Counted from the stretch's first letter, positions 15,071 through 25,147 are shown. The stretch is DNA of 64,000 nt from Streptomyces luomodiensis (GCF_031679605.1 NZ_CP117522.1:5146001-5210000); one strand, 5' to 3'. The notes: generated by a model from the sequence alone, not told the origin. Numbers and translations are program-made.

Positions 15071-16891
15071 ATGATGCATCGGTACCGGTCCCACACCTGT
15101 GGTCAGCTCCGCGCCGCTGACGTCGGCACCGACGTCCGGCTCTCCGGCTGGCTCCACAATCGACGGAACCTGGGCGGCATCCTCTTCATCGATCTCCGCG
15201 ACCACTATGGCCTGGTCCAGCTGGTGGTCCGCCCCGACACCCCCGCCAACGAGGCCCTGAGCTCGATCAGCAAGGAGACCGTCGTCCGCGTCGACGGCCG
15301 GGTCATCGCGCGCGGCGCGGAGAACGTCAACCCCGAGCTGCCGACCGGCGAGATCGAGGTCGAGGTCACCGATGTCGAGGTGCTCGGCGCCGCCGACCCG
15401 CTGCCCTTCACGGTCTTCCCCGAGGACGGGGTCGGCGAGGAGCGGCGTCTGGAGTACCGCTTCCTGGACCTGCGCCGCGAGCGTATGCACCGCAACATCA
15501 TGCTGCGCTCCGCGGTGATCTCCGCGATCCGGCAGAAGATGACCGCGCAGGGGTTCAACGAGCTGGCGACCCCGATCCTGTCCGCCACCTCGCCCGAGGG
15601 CGCCCGGGACTTCCTGGTCCCCTCCCGGCTGCACGCGGGCAAGTTCTACGCGCTGCCGCAGGCCCCGCAGCAGTTCAAGCAGCTGCTGATGATCGCGGGC
15701 TTCGACCGCTACTTCCAGATCGCCCCCTGCTTCCGCGACGAGGACGCCCGCGCCGACCGCTCGCCGGGCGAGTTCTACCAGCTCGACGTCGAGATGAGCT
15801 TCGTGGAGCAGGAGGACGTCTTCGGCGTCATCGAGAAGGTCATGACCGAGCTCTTCGAGGAGTTCGGCGGCGGCCGCCACGTGACCTCGCCGTTCCCGCG
15901 CATCCCGTTCCGCGAGGCCATGCTGAAGTACGGCTCCGACAAGCCGGACCTGCGGGCCAAGCTGGAGCTCAAGGACGTCAGCCATGTCTTCGCGGGCTCC
16001 GGTTTCAAGGCGTTCGCGGACAAGCACGTCCGCGCGCTGGCCGTGCCGGACACCGCCGACCAGCCCCGGAAGTTCTTCGACCAGCTCGGCGAGTTCGCCG
16101 TGGAGCAGGGCGCGAAGGGGCTCGCCTGGGTCCGGATCGGCGAGGACGCCAAGCTGACCGGGCCGATCGCGAAGTTCCTCACCGACGAGGACGTCGAGAA
16201 GCTGATCGCCGAGGTCGAGGGCAAGCCCGGCACGTCGGTCTTCTTCGGCGCGGGGGAGTTCGACGAGGTCTCCAAGATCATGGGCGCGGTGCGCGTCGAG
16301 GCCGCCAAGCGGGCCGGCCACTTCGAGGAGAACGTCTTCCGCTTCTGCTGGATCGTGGACTTCCCGATGTTCGAGCGGAACGAGGACACCGGGCAGATCG
16401 AGTTCTCCCACAACCCCTTCTCCATGCCGCAGGGCGGCCTGGAGGCCCTGGAGACGAAGGACCCGCTGGACATCCTCGCCTGGCAGTACGACATCGTCTG
16501 CAACGGCGTGGAGCTGTCCTCCGGCGCCATCCGGAACCACGAGCCGGACGTCATGTACAAGGCGTTCGAGATCGCGGGCTACGCCCGGGAGGAGGTGGAG
16601 CGCGAGTTCGGCGGCATGCTGCGCGCGTTCCACTTCGGCGCCCCGCCGCACGGCGGTATCGCCCCCGGTGTCGACCGCATCGTGATGCTGCTCGCCGATG
16701 AGCCCAACATCCGCGAGACCATCGCCTTCCCGCTCAACGGCAACGCCCAGGACCTGCTGATGGGCGCGCCGAGTGAGGTGGACGAGGCCCGGCTGCGGGA
16801 GCTGCACCTGTCGCTGCGCAAGCCGCCGCAGGTCAAGAAGGCCGAGCAGGCCGAGAAGGCGGAGGGTGCGGCGGAGCAGCCCGCCGAGTAA
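15071..16891 (+). CDS. aspS: Aspartyl-tRNA synthetase
   Basis: 606 residues, class II synthetase of the bacterial AspRS type. It has an N-terminal OB-fold ([24 protein letters not shown]), motif 1 around [25 protein letters not shown], motif 2 [25 protein letters not shown], the GAD insertion, and motif 3 [15 protein letters not shown]. The His in WLHNRR occupies the position associated with non-discriminating AspRS that also charges tRNA-Asn for the GatCAB route; this is inference. Two consecutive ATG codons (15071, 15074) could start it. The C-terminal tail is Lys/Glu/Ala-rich. A strong terminator follows at 16910. Confidence 0.97.
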   Translation: MMHRYRSHTCGQLRAADVGTDVRLSGWLHNRRNLGGILFIDLRDHYGLVQLVVRPDTPANEALSSISKETVVRVDGRVIARGAENVNPELPTGEIEVEVTDVEVLGAADPLPFTVFPEDGVGEERRLEYRFLDLRRERMHRNIMLRSAVISAIRQKMTAQGFNELATPILSATSPEGARDFLVPSRLHAGKFYALPQAPQQFKQLLMIAGFDRYFQIAPCFRDEDARADRSPGEFYQLDVEMSFVEQEDVFGVIEKVMTELFEEFGGGRHVTSPFPRIPFREAMLKYGSDKPDLRAKLELKDVSHVFAGSGFKAFADKHVRALAVPDTADQPRKFFDQLGEFAVEQGAKGLAWVRIGEDAKLTGPIAKFLTDEDVEKLIAEVEGKPGTSVFFGAGEFDEVSKIMGAVRVEAAKRAGHFEENVFRFCWIVDFPMFERNEDTGQIEFSHNPFSMPQGGLEALETKDPLDILAWQYDIVCNGVELSSGAIRNHEPDVMYKAFEIAGYAREEVEREFGGMLRAFHFGAPPHGGIAPGVDRIVMLLADEPNIRETIAFPLNGNAQDLLMGAPSEVDEARLRELHLSLRKPPQVKKAEQAEKAEGAAEQPAE

Positions 16892-16909
16892 CGGGCCTGA
16901 CGAGACCCA

Positions 16910-16947
16910 CAGGGCGGGGGCGTGCCGGACGGCGCGCCCCCGCCCTG
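16910..16947 (+). terminator. aspS terminator
   Basis: Perfect 13-bp stem: CAGGGCGGGGGCG (16910-16922) with its complement at 16935-16947, beginning 19 bases after the aspS stop. No T-run. Confidence 0.8.
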
Positions 16948-17045
16948 CTGCCGTACGGCGGGATTGGCCGAAAGGCGCTCATCACCAGGCTCTTCACAGC
17001 CCGCACCCATGTGGCTGCCAGGTTGTCTCCCTACCGTCCTCCGCC

Positions 17046-17981
17046 ATGACCGAACAGCAGAGCAACGACCTCGACCCCCAGCCCCAGCGGGACATGACGA
17101 GACGGCGGGCCGTGATGGCGGGCGGCGCGGCGGTCGCGGCGGTGGGCCTGGGAACGGCCGTCGCCACCACCGCCTCGGCGGGCGAGACCTCCGCCACCCC
17201 CTCGGCCTCCGCCTCCTCCTCGTCCGGGGAGGTCTGTTACCGGCTCACCTCGGAGACCACCGAGGGGCCGTACTACATCGACGCCGACAAGATCAGGAAG
17301 GACATCACCGAGGACAAGGAGGGCATTCCGCTGACCCTCCGCCTCAAAGTGATCGACTCCGAGAGCTGCAAGCCCCTGGCGAAGGTGGCCGTCGACATCT
17401 GGCACTGCGACGCACTGGGGATCTACTCGGGCTATGAGGACTCGAGCGCGGGCGGCGGCACCCCGCCCACCGGGACGCCGCCCACCGGTACCCCGACCGG
17501 GACGCCGCCCACCGACACCCCGACGGGCGCTCCCACCGGTGCCCCGCCCGGTGGCGGCCACCAGGAGCCGACCGACGACGAGCGGTATCTGCGCGGCACC
17601 CAGCTGACCGACCGGCACGGCGTCGTGGAGTTCACCACGATCTTCCCCGGCTGGTACCGGGGCCGCTGTGTGCACATCCACACCAAGGTGCACGTCGGCG
17701 GCACGATGACCGACGCCGGTTACGAGGGCGGCCACACCTGCCACACCGGTCAGCTCTTCTTCGCCGAGGAGGCGGTGCTGGCCTCGGCCGAGGTGGCTCC
17801 CTACAACACCAGCACCACCGAGCGCACCACCCTCGACGAGGACGGGATCTACCCCGGCAACGGTGCGCAGGGCGGTCTGCTGAACCTGAAGTACCGCAAG
17901 GGGAAGATCGAGAAGGGCGTCCTCGGAAGCCTCACCCTGGGGGTCGACCCCGACGCGACCCACGACGGCACGGACCTCTGA
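17046..17981 (+). CDS. Tat-exported intradiol ring-cleavage dioxygenase with GTP-rich insertion
   Basis: 311 residues. A twin-arginine signal (MTRRRAVMAGG, hydrophobic core, TASA cleavage) is followed by a Ser-rich linker and a single intradiol dioxygenase domain. Fe(III) ligands are in place: Tyr in GPYYID (76/77), Tyr204 in FPGWYRGR, His210 and His212 in VHIHTKV. Such extracellular enzymes open catechols between the hydroxyls, helping to degrade lignin-derived aromatics. Unusual is a Gly/Thr/Pro-rich insertion at about residues 136-170 (repeats of GTPPT), placed between IYSGY and RYLRGTQL, where relatives have a short loop. It does not resemble a carbohydrate-binding module. The stop codon lies inside a short DNA repeat. 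ATG 17046 was chosen as it begins directly before the Tat motif. Confidence 0.92.
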   Translation: MTEQQSNDLDPQPQRDMTRRRAVMAGGAAVAAVGLGTAVATTASAGETSATPSASASSSSGEVCYRLTSETTEGPYYIDADKIRKDITEDKEGIPLTLRLKVIDSESCKPLAKVAVDIWHCDALGIYSGYEDSSAGGGTPPTGTPPTGTPTGTPPTDTPTGAPTGAPPGGGHQEPTDDERYLRGTQLTDRHGVVEFTTIFPGWYRGRCVHIHTKVHVGGTMTDAGYEGGHTCHTGQLFFAEEAVLASAEVAPYNTSTTERTTLDEDGIYPGNGAQGGLLNLKYRKGKIEKGVLGSLTLGVDPDATHDGTDL

Positions 17982-18020
17982 GGCCCCCGTGACTCTCTGA
18001 GGTCCCGTGGTTCTCTGAGG
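17976..18020. repeat. 18-19-bp repeat spanning a stop codon
   Basis: CTCTGAGG recurs at 17976-17983, 17995-18002 and 18013-18020, each followed by a CCC-containing spacer (period 19 then 18). The first copy contains the TGA stop (17979-17981) of the dioxygenase gene; the last ends 9 bases before the stop of the convergent receiver-like gene. Confidence 0.75.
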
Positions 18021-18029
18021 CCCCTGCGG

Positions 18030-18455
18030 TCACAGCTTCCGGTCCACCCCGCACGGTGCGCCGCGGTCCGCGCGGGCGGCCCGGTGCACGGCGCGCAGCA
18101 GCCGCTTCGGGGTGGTCCGGTGCTGCCATAGGACGGCCCGGACGCCGTACTCCATCACCGCCATCAGCTCCGTCTCACGGAGCTCGCCCGCGATCAGCAC
18201 CACCCGCTGCCGGCCGCCCCGCACCAGACGGCGCAGCTCCGCCCCGGCGCGGTCGTCGAGGCGCTCGGCGAGCATGACGGCGACGGCGCCGTGGGGTTCG
18301 GTGCCATGGGGTTCGGCGCCGTGGGGTTCGTCGCTGAGCGGGCGCGGCCGGTCGACCAGCTCGACGCTGGGCTGATGCTGTAGATGACGTACGACCCCGG
18401 CCCGGCTGAGCGGGTCGGGGCCGTGAACCGTCACCGTGACACGTGGGTCCGGCAC
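18030..18455 (-). CDS. Stand-alone receiver-like protein without HTH
   Basis: 141 residues from GTG 18455, which has GAGGAA at good spacing. The sequence follows a NarL-type receiver: VTVTVHGPDPLSRAGVVRHL, AVAVMLAER, RVVLIAGELRETELMAVMEYGVRAVLWQHRTTPKRLLRAVHRAARADRG. It then stops where a LuxR-type HTH would begin. The usual phospho-acceptor context (acidic pair near the N-terminus, Asp after strand 3) is not recognisable, so phosphorylation is doubtful. Residues 50-65 are an EPHG repeat. It may be a degenerate pseudo-receiver acting by protein contact. It lies between the dioxygenase and metG. Confidence 0.75.
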   Translation of the reverse strand: MPDPRVTVTVHGPDPLSRAGVVRHLQHQPSVELVDRPRPLSDEPHGAEPHGTEPHGAVAVMLAERLDDRAGAELRRLVRGGRQRVVLIAGELRETELMAVMEYGVRAVLWQHRTTPKRLLRAVHRAARADRGAPCGVDRKL

Positions 18456-18563
18456 TGCGTTCCTCGATTCCGGTGGACAGGGACTCCACAGGGTCACCGA
18501 GGGGGCTAAACGAACGGTTGCCGGGCGATCAATGACCGCTCGGGACCCGGCCGCGTCCGCCGG

Positions 18564-20291
18564 CTACGCGGCGCCGTTCTGCTCCGCGCCGCCGAAGCGC
18601 TCCCGGAAGGACTCCAGGTCCTCCTCGGTGATCTTGGCGAAGAGCACCGGGGGAACGGTGAAGGCCGTGCCCGACGGGACCGACGCCAGCGCCTTCGCCT
18701 CCTCCTGGCCGACCCAGGTCGCGGTGTCCTCGCCCAGCGCGAACGCCGTCCGCATGGCCCGCGCCGAGGACGGGATGAACGGCTCGGAGACGATCGCGTA
18801 GAGGTGGATGAGGTTCATCGCCGTACGGAGGGTGAGGGCCGCGGCCTCCTGGTCGGTCTTGATCTCCAGCCAGGGGGCCTTCTCCTCCAGGTAGGAGTTG
18901 CCCGCGCTCCACAGGGCGCGCAGCGCCGCCGCGGCCTTGCGGAACTGGAGCGCGTCCATGTGCTCCTCGTACTCCGCCAGCAGCCGCGCGATCTCCTCGC
19001 CCAGCCGCTCCTCCGCCTCCCCGGCGGCCTTCCCGGCCGGGACCGCGTCGCCGAACCGCTTGCGGGAGAAGGACAGCACGCGGTTGACGAAGTTGCCGAG
19101 GGTGTCCGCCAGGTCCTTGTTGACGGTGGCGGTGAAGTGCTCCCAGGTGAAGGAGGTGTCGTCGGACTCCGGGGCGTTCGCCATCAGGAAGTAGCGCCAG
19201 TAGTCGGCGGGCAGCACCTCGAGCGCGGCGTCGGTGAACACCCCGCGCTTCTGGGAGGTGGAGAACTTCCCGCCGTAGTACGTCAGCCAGTTGAACGCCT
19301 TGACGTAGTCGACCTTCTTCCAGACGTCCCGGGTGCCGAGGAGGGTGGCCGGGAACATCACGGTGTGGAACGGGACGTTGTCCTTGGCCATGAACTCGGT
19401 GTAGCGGACGGACTCGTCCACGTCGTACCACCACGACTTCCAGTCGCGGTGCTCCGGGTCCCGGTCCGCCCACTCCTTCGTCGCGCCCATGTACTCGATC
19501 GGGGCGTCGAACCAGACGTAGAAGACCTTGCCTTCGGCCGCCAGGTCCGGCCAGGTGTCGGCCGGCACCGGCACGCCCCAGTCCAGGTCACGGGTGATCG
19601 CCCGGTCCTGAAGCCCCTCGTTCAGCCACTTGCGGGCGATCGAGGAGGCCAGCGTCGGCCAGTCCTTGCCGCGCTCGTCGACCCAGGCGGCGACCTCCTC
19701 CGCGAGCTTGGACTGGAGGAGGAAGAGGTGCTTGGTCTCCCGGACCTCCAGATCGCTGCTGCCGCTGATCGCGGAGCGGGCGTCGATCAGGTCGGTCGGG
19801 TCCAGCACCCGGGTGCAGTTCTCGCACTGGTCGCCGCGGGCCTTGTCGTAGCCGCAGTGCGGGCAGGTGCCCTCGATATAGCGGTCGGGGAGGAAGCGGC
19901 CGTCCGCGTTGGAGTACACCTGGCGGATCGAGCGCTCCTCGATGAAGCCGTTCGCCTTGAGCTCACGCGCGATCGTCTGGGTGATCTGCACGTTCTGCGC
20001 GGAGGAGCTGCGGCCGAAGTAGTCGAAGGCGAGGCCGAAGCCGTCGTAGATCGCCTTCTGCGCGTCGTGCTGCTGGGCGCAGAACTCGTCGACCGGCAGC
20101 CCGGCCTCCTTCGCGGCCAGCTCGGCGGGGGTGCCGTGCTCGTCGGTGGCACAGATGTAGAGGACGTCATGGCCGCGCTGGCGCATATAGCGGGAGTAGA
20201 CGTCGGCCGGGAGCATGGACCCCACCATGTTGCCCAGGTGCTTGATCCCGTTGATGTAGGGAAGGGCGCTGGTGATGAGGTGTCGAGCCAT
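18564..20291 (-). CDS. metG: Methionyl-tRNA synthetase
   Basis: 575 residues, class I synthetase. The HIGH signature appears as HLGN in [15 protein letters not shown], the zinc-binding knuckle as [17 protein letters not shown] (about 145-161), and the KMSKS loop as KFSTSQKRG (about 345). The anticodon-binding helices follow ([15 protein letters not shown]). The C-terminal tRNA-binding EMAP domain of longer MetRS is absent, as is usual for actinobacteria. It charges initiator and elongator tRNA-Met. ATG 20291 has GGAG upstream. No T-box or other leader element is evident. Confidence 0.97.
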   Translation of the reverse strand: MARHLITSALPYINGIKHLGNMVGSMLPADVYSRYMRQRGHDVLYICATDEHGTPAELAAKEAGLPVDEFCAQQHDAQKAIYDGFGLAFDYFGRSSSAQNVQITQTIARELKANGFIEERSIRQVYSNADGRFLPDRYIEGTCPHCGYDKARGDQCENCTRVLDPTDLIDARSAISGSSDLEVRETKHLFLLQSKLAEEVAAWVDERGKDWPTLASSIARKWLNEGLQDRAITRDLDWGVPVPADTWPDLAAEGKVFYVWFDAPIEYMGATKEWADRDPEHRDWKSWWYDVDESVRYTEFMAKDNVPFHTVMFPATLLGTRDVWKKVDYVKAFNWLTYYGGKFSTSQKRGVFTDAALEVLPADYWRYFLMANAPESDDTSFTWEHFTATVNKDLADTLGNFVNRVLSFSRKRFGDAVPAGKAAGEAEERLGEEIARLLAEYEEHMDALQFRKAAAALRALWSAGNSYLEEKAPWLEIKTDQEAAALTLRTAMNLIHLYAIVSEPFIPSSARAMRTAFALGEDTATWVGQEEAKALASVPSGTAFTVPPVLFAKITEEDLESFRERFGGAEQNGAA

Positions 20292-20364
20292 TGCAGGCTG
20301 CTCCCGAGTCGGTACGGTAAGTGACGTTTCGCTCTACTGAGCCGCCCATATCGTATCCGAGTGA

Positions 20365-20407
20365 CAGGGGCCACCCGCGCGGCGTTTTCCGCGGCGGATG
20401 GCCCCTG
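20365..20407 (-). terminator. Terminator of the VWA gene
   Basis: CAGGGGCCA (20365-20373) pairs with TGGCCCCTG (20399-20407), with an inner GC-rich stem around GTTTT. It lies 20 bases beyond the stop (20427) of the minus-strand VWA gene and upstream of metG. Confidence 0.7.
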
Positions 20408-20426
20408 GTGTGCTGCGGGTCGCCGG

Positions 20427-22730
20427 TCAGCCCTGTGCGCGGGCGGCCAGCCACCCCGGGAACTTCTTCAGAAGCTCCCCGTACAGCTCGGCGTCGGCGA
20501 CCGTACGCGGGTCGAGCCCGGCGTGGAAGAAGCCGGTGTTGTCGACCGCCCGCTTCTCCGGGACGGCGAGGGCGGGCGAGGTGTCGAGCTTGCGGAGGAA
20601 GTCGAAGCCCTTCGCCTCCGGGTCCCCGAACGCCACGAACTGCCAGAACAGCGGCAGCCCCGCCGCCTCGCACAGCGCCTTCTCGGCAGCGGTCTTGGCG
20701 GTGGGCGCGCCGTCCGTCTGGAAGATCACGAACGCGGGGTCGGTGGTGCCGGACGCCTTGTAGTGCTCGATGACGGCGTTGACGGCGGCGTGGTAGTTCG
20801 TCCGCCCCATGTGCCCGAGCGCACCGTGCAGCTCGGCGATGCGGCCGGCGTGGTGGGCCGGCTCCAGGTCGGCGGTGCCGTCGATGTCGGTGGAGAAGAA
20901 CACGACGGGCACGGTGCCGGTGCTGTCGAAGTGCGCGGACAGGGCGAGCGCCTGGTCGGCGAGGTGCTGAACGGTGCCGTCCTTGAAGTACCCCCGCATC
21001 GACCCCGACCGGTCCAGCACGAGATACACCACGGCCCGCTGCCCGGCCAGCCCATGGGCCCGGATGGCCTCCCCCGCGGCGGTGTACGCCCCCACGAGGG
21101 CGGGAGCCCGCGCCTCGAGGTCATCGAGCGCGATGGCGGCGGGCGCGGTGGGGGTGGGCGCGGTGGCGGGTGCGGCCGGCTCGGCCTCGGGCGTGGGGTC
21201 TTCCTCGGCCTCGGGCGCGGGGTCGGCTTCGGCGTCGTTCTGGGTCTCGGCGTTGGCGGCCTCGGGCTGTCCGTCGGTGCCCGTCTCGGCGACCTGGGCC
21301 GTCGTGGCTTCGGTCTCGGGTGCGGTGGTGGCTTCGGTGGCGGGCTCGGCCTCTGCCTCTGCGTCCGCCGTCGTCTGGGCAGGCTCCGGTGCGCTGTCGT
21401 CCTCGGTCTCGGCCGCCGGGCTGGTCTCCGGCTCCGCCTCGGCGGTGGCGTCACCGTCGGCCGCGGGCTCCGGCTCGCGGGCCTCCTCGGTCTCGGCCTC
21501 GGAGGTGGTGTCGGCTGCTGCCTCGGGAGCGGTGGCGGTGGTGGGTGCTTCGGTCTGGGGTGCGGTGGCTGCGACCGGCTCGGTCTCGGGCGCGGGGTCG
21601 GCCTTGACGTCGTTCTGGGGCTCGGCCTCGTCGGCGGCCTCGGGCTGTCCGTCGGTGTCCGCCTCAGCGACCGGGGTCGTCGTGGCTTCGGTCTCGGGCG
21701 CGGCCTCTGCCTCCGCGTCCGTCGTCGTCTGGGCAGGCTCCGGTGCGCTGTCGTCCTCGGTCTCGGCCGCCCGGCTGGTCTCCGGCTCCGCCTCGGCGGT
21801 GGCGTCACCGTCGGCTGCGGGCTCCGGCTCGCGGGTCTCCTCGGTCTCGGCCTCGGCCTCGGGCTGTGCGTCGGTGTCCGCCTCGGCCGCCGGGGCTGTC
21901 TCGGCTTCGGCGTCGGGCGACGCGGTGGTGTCCGTTGCCGCCTCGGTGGTGGCTTCGGCGGTGTCCGTCGCGGATGTGGTGGTGGTTTCGGTCTCCGGCG
22001 CGGGGGCGCTGTCGGTGTCGGCCTCCGTCACGGTCTCGGCGGGCTCGTCGTCGGCCTTGGTGGCTGGGCTCGTCTCGGCTGCCGGGTTGGTCTTCGCCTC
22101 TGCCTCGGCGGCGTCGGCCTCGGCCTGGGGCTCGGACTCGGAGGTTTCTGCCTCGGCGGGCTCCGGCGCGGGGTCGGTGTCGGCCTCAGGCTCTGCAGCT
22201 GCCTCCGCCCCCGGCTTGGGCGTGGTCTTGGCCTCGGCCTGGGGGTCGGGCCGGTCTGCGTCTGCCTCTGGCGCGGCACTCGCTTCGGTGGCCGAGGGCG
22301 TCGTGGGCTCCGAGGTGGCCGTTTCCTTCCCGTCGGCGGTTGCCGTTGCCTCGGTGTCCTCGGACGCGGGGGATCGCAGGATCTCGTCGAGGGACTTCAG
22401 CGGGGTGGACAGGGCCGGATCGTGCGCGGTTTCGTCGTCGGAGGGGTCCGGGGACGGGGCGACGGTGTCCGCGGTGGGTTCAGACGCGGGCTCGGGCGTC
22501 TGCTCGGACGTCCGCTCGGGCGCCGGCTCGGGCTCCGATTCGGGCTTGGGCTCCGTCTTCCGTTCAGCCTTCTGCTCGGCCTTCCGCTCGGCCTTCTGCT
22601 CGGGCTTCGGCTTCGGCTCCGTCGACTCGGGGTCCGGGACAACCGCCGCCTCCGGCGCAGCAGAAGATTCGTCCACCCCCGTGGCTCGGGAGCGTCCGAA
22701 TACTTTGCGCAGTAGGTCCCGTATGCCCAT
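20427..22730 (-). CDS. TerF-like VWA-domain protein with giant acidic repeat arm
   Basis: 767 residues. A basic head ([15 protein letters not shown]) is followed by about 510 residues of Glu/Ala/Thr/Pro-rich low complexity (EAEPETS, TEATT, ETEET motifs), then a von Willebrand A domain (about 536-765). The metal-ion adhesion site is DRSGSM (Asp573), with GRTNYHAA and FQTDGAPT completing the site. The VWA domain resembles the tellurium-resistance TerF/TerY-like proteins of Streptomyces. A 260-residue paralogue without the arm is encoded at 61696-62478. The arm contains an in-frame duplication of 118 codons. Start ATG 22730 follows AGAGG. The arm may act as a flexible, highly acidic scaffold; no signal peptide is seen. 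Confidence 0.85.
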   Translation of the reverse strand: MGIRDLLRKVFGRSRATGVDESSAAPEAAVVPDPESTEPKPKPEQKAERKAEQKAERKTEPKPESEPEPAPERTSEQTPEPASEPTADTVAPSPDPSDDETAHDPALSTPLKSLDEILRSPASEDTEATATADGKETATSEPTTPSATEASAAPEADADRPDPQAEAKTTPKPGAEAAAEPEADTDPAPEPAEAETSESEPQAEADAAEAEAKTNPAAETSPATKADDEPAETVTEADTDSAPAPETETTTTSATDTAEATTEAATDTTASPDAEAETAPAAEADTDAQPEAEAETEETREPEPAADGDATAEAEPETSRAAETEDDSAPEPAQTTTDAEAEAAPETEATTTPVAEADTDGQPEAADEAEPQNDVKADPAPETEPVAATAPQTEAPTTATAPEAAADTTSEAETEEAREPEPAADGDATAEAEPETSPAAETEDDSAPEPAQTTADAEAEAEPATEATTAPETEATTAQVAETGTDGQPEAANAETQNDAEADPAPEAEEDPTPEAEPAAPATAPTPTAPAAIALDDLEARAPALVGAYTAAGEAIRAHGLAGQRAVVYLVLDRSGSMRGYFKDGTVQHLADQALALSAHFDSTGTVPVVFFSTDIDGTADLEPAHHAGRIAELHGALGHMGRTNYHAAVNAVIEHYKASGTTDPAFVIFQTDGAPTAKTAAEKALCEAAGLPLFWQFVAFGDPEAKGFDFLRKLDTSPALAVPEKRAVDNTGFFHAGLDPRTVADAELYGELLKKFPGWLAARAQG
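21261..21860. repeat. In-frame 354-bp duplication in the acidic arm
   Basis: The segment around 21371-21480 recurs almost exactly around 21725-21834 (offset 354 bp, 118 codons). Both encode [17 protein letters not shown] and [15 protein letters not shown]. Flanks ([17 protein letters not shown]) are also shared. Near-identity at DNA level indicates a recent duplication. Confidence 0.85.
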
Positions 22731-22840
22731 GGGAGATACCTCTCACGTGTCGAGTGCGGTGCATGGCGGTGCATAGCCGTGGTGCCGAAAGGCTAGCGGG
22801 CCGGTCCTCGGGGCTCTTCCGCCGATTCCGCTCGCGCTTC

Positions 22841-22862
22841 GTTCACCTTTGGTTCAGGCGTT
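22841..22862 (+). promoter_or_regulatory. PHO box (PhoP-binding direct repeat) before phoX
   Basis: Two 11-bp direct-repeat units: GTTCACCTTTG (22841-22851) and GTTCAGGCGTT (22852-22862). The Streptomyces PhoP site is built of 11-bp units beginning GTTCACC. A TAGCTT (22890-22895) could be the -10. It lies 138 bp before the PhoX start, consistent with phosphate-starvation activation. Confidence 0.8.
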
Positions 22863-22999
22863 CGTCGCCGCCGCGCGGTTCTACGCCCATAGCTTCGCCG
22901 CCGAAGGATTCCGACCTCATGTCGGCGCGTTCCGCGTCGGCGGACTGCTCACGCGGGCCCTGCGAAGCCCATACGTGACACCCTTACGGAGGGGAAGAC

Positions 23000-25078
23000 G
23001 TGCGCAACCTCCTGCCGCTCATCAGCTCGCACCCGGGCGGTCGTTCCGCGCTGACATGCCGGTACCGCTGCGGTGACGCCTGCTTCCACGAGACGCCGAA
23101 CACCAGCGACAACGCCTATGTGGGCGATGTCATCGCCGGTGCCGCGTCGCGCCGTTCCCTGCTGCGGGCCGGTGCCGTGATGACCGTGGCGGCCGCGACC
23201 GGGGCCGTGGCGCTGGAGCGGGCGCCGCAGGCGTCCGCCGCGACGGGCACCGCCGCCGCGCAGCACACGGCCGCTGCCGCGAAGGACAAGGCGGCCCGCG
23301 GCCTCCGCTTCGCGCCGGTCGCCCCCAACACCGAGGACAGCGTGGTCGTCGCCGAGGGCCACGACCAGAACGTGGTGCTCCGCTGGGGTGACCCGATCCT
23401 GCGCGGTGCGCCCGCGTTCGACCCGGACAACCAGAGCGCCAAGGCCCAGGCGGGCCAGTTCGGTTACAACAACGACTACATGGCGGTGCTCGACGTCCCG
23501 GGCGAGCGCGACCACCAGATGCTCGTGGTCAACCACGAGTACACCGACGAGGTGCTGATGTTCGCCGGGTACGACCCGGAGAACCCCACCCGCGAGCAGG
23601 CCGAGATCGGCTGGGCCGCGCACGGCATGTCGGTGGTCGTGACGGCCGAGGAGCGCGAGCTGGGCCGGCTCACCGCCGTACCCCGCCACCGCCTCAACCG
23701 CCGTATCACCGCCACCACCCCGTTCGAGGTCACCGGCCCGGCGGCGGGCAGCGAGCTGCTGCGCACCTCCGCCGACCCGTCCGGCAAGCGCATCCTCGGC
23801 ACGCTGAACAACTGCGGCGGTGGCATCACGCCGTGGGGCACGGTGCTCTCCGGTGAGGAGAACTTCAACCAGTACTTCGCCAACGCGGACGCGGTCACCG
23901 ATCCGGAGACCGCGGCCCGCCTCAAGCGGTACGGCATCACCGGCGCCGCCTCCGAGCGCAAGTGGGAACGGTTCGACGACCGTTTCGACGTGGCCAAGGA
24001 GCCGAACGAGACCAACCGCTTCGGCTGGGTGATCGAGATCGACCCGTTCGACCCCGAGTCCACCCCGCGCAAGCTGACCGCGCTGGGCCGCTTCAAGCAC
24101 GAGGCCGCCGAGCCCCGCCTGACCACCGACGGCCGCCCGGTCCTCTACATGGGCGACGACGAGAAGTTCGACTACTTCTACAAGTTCGTCTCCGCCAAGC
24201 GGATGATGAAGGGCAACAGCCGCACCGCCCGCGAGCACAACCGCACCCTCCTGGACGAGGGCACGCTGTACGTAGCCAAGTTCACCGGCGACAGCCCGTC
24301 CGCCGAGATCGACGGCTCCGGAAAGCTGCCGAAGGACGGCGAGTTCGACGGTGCCGGTGAGTGGATCCCGCTGGCCAGCGGCAATCGCTCGTTCGTGGCG
24401 GGGATGACGGCCGAGGAGGTGTACGTCTTCACGCGGATCGCCGCCGACAAGGCCGGTGCGACGAAGATGGACCGCCCCGAGGACGTCGAGCCGAGCCCGC
24501 GCACCGGCCGGGTCTACATCGCCCTGACCAACAACTCCGACCGCGGCAAGGCGGGCAAGGCCCCGGCCGACGAGGCCAACCCGCGCAACGCCAACAAGCA
24601 CGGCCAGATCCTGGAGCTGACCGAGCGCTGGAACAACCCGGGCTCCACCCGCTTCAACTGGCGGCTGTTCCTGGTCTGCGGCGACCCCGAGGACCCCAGC
24701 ACCTACTTCGGCGGCTTCCCCAAGGACCAGGTCAGCCCGATCTCCTGCCCGGACAACATCACCTTCGACGCGTACGGCAACCTGTGGATCTCCACCGACG
24801 GCAACGCGCTCGGCAACCACGACGGGCTGTTCGGCGTGGCGACCTCGGGCAGCCGCCGCGGTGAGGTCAAGCAGTTCCTGACCGTGCCGACCGGGGCCGA
24901 GACCTGCGGGCCGATCGTGCAGGACCGGCGGGTGCTGGTGGCCGTGCAGCACCCGGGCGAGATCGACGGCGCGAGTGTCGAGAAGCCCGCGTCCACCTGG
25001 CCCGACGGTCCGGGCAAGCTCACCCGCCCGTCCGTGATCAGCGTCTGGCGCCGCGACGGCGGTGCCATCGGGGCCTGA
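23000..25078 (+). CDS. phoX: PhoX-family alkaline phosphatase (DUF839)
   Basis: 692 residues, Tat exported: SRRSLLRAGAVMTVAAATGAVAL near residues 50-72, preceded by a 50-residue N-terminal stretch that includes TCRYRCGDACFHE, a usual PhoX feature. The body shows PhoX landmarks: RFAPVAPNTEDSVVVAEGH, LMVVNHEYTDE, NNCGGGITPWGTVLSGEENF, FGWVIEIDPFDPESTPRKLTALGRFKHEAA, YMGDDEKFDYFYKFVS, EDVEPSPRTGRVYIALTNNSDR and DNITFDAYGNLWISTDG. PhoX enzymes are Ca/Fe-dependent secreted phosphomonoesterases that release phosphate from organic esters. Start GTG 23000 has GGAGG. A PHO box upstream predicts induction by PhoP under phosphate limitation. Confidence 0.92.
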   Translation: MRNLLPLISSHPGGRSALTCRYRCGDACFHETPNTSDNAYVGDVIAGAASRRSLLRAGAVMTVAAATGAVALERAPQASAATGTAAAQHTAAAAKDKAARGLRFAPVAPNTEDSVVVAEGHDQNVVLRWGDPILRGAPAFDPDNQSAKAQAGQFGYNNDYMAVLDVPGERDHQMLVVNHEYTDEVLMFAGYDPENPTREQAEIGWAAHGMSVVVTAEERELGRLTAVPRHRLNRRITATTPFEVTGPAAGSELLRTSADPSGKRILGTLNNCGGGITPWGTVLSGEENFNQYFANADAVTDPETAARLKRYGITGAASERKWERFDDRFDVAKEPNETNRFGWVIEIDPFDPESTPRKLTALGRFKHEAAEPRLTTDGRPVLYMGDDEKFDYFYKFVSAKRMMKGNSRTAREHNRTLLDEGTLYVAKFTGDSPSAEIDGSGKLPKDGEFDGAGEWIPLASGNRSFVAGMTAEEVYVFTRIAADKAGATKMDRPEDVEPSPRTGRVYIALTNNSDRGKAGKAPADEANPRNANKHGQILELTERWNNPGSTRFNWRLFLVCGDPEDPSTYFGGFPKDQVSPISCPDNITFDAYGNLWISTDGNALGNHDGLFGVATSGSRRGEVKQFLTVPTGAETCGPIVQDRRVLVAVQHPGEIDGASVEKPASTWPDGPGKLTRPSVISVWRRDGGAIGA

Positions 25079-25105
25079 GCCGCGTTCACACGCCGAGCCT
25101 CTGAG

Positions 25106-25147
25106 CCCTGGCCCTGGCCCTGGTCCTGGTCCTGGCCCTCGTCCTAG
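25106..25147. repeat. Hexamer repeat YCCTGG x7 ending in a stop codon
   Basis: Seven hexamers of the form CCCTGG/TCCTGG occupy the gap between convergent phoX (stop 25078) and the LigD-type gene. The last hexamer TCCTAG (25142-25147) includes the TAG stop (25144-25146) of the minus-strand gene. Confidence 0.8.

Noticed and set aside
14924..16807. 627-codon frame antisense to aspS
   Set aside because: aspS is unambiguous on the plus strand and the antisense product has no motif.
18804..20324. 506-codon frame antisense to metG
   Set aside because: Shadow of metG third-position GC bias.
20361..22715. 784-codon Gly/Leu-rich frame antisense to the VWA gene
   Set aside because: It mirrors the acidic repeat arm (GLGLGLG from GAG/GCC repeats). 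The opposite strand carries a ribosome site and VWA motifs.
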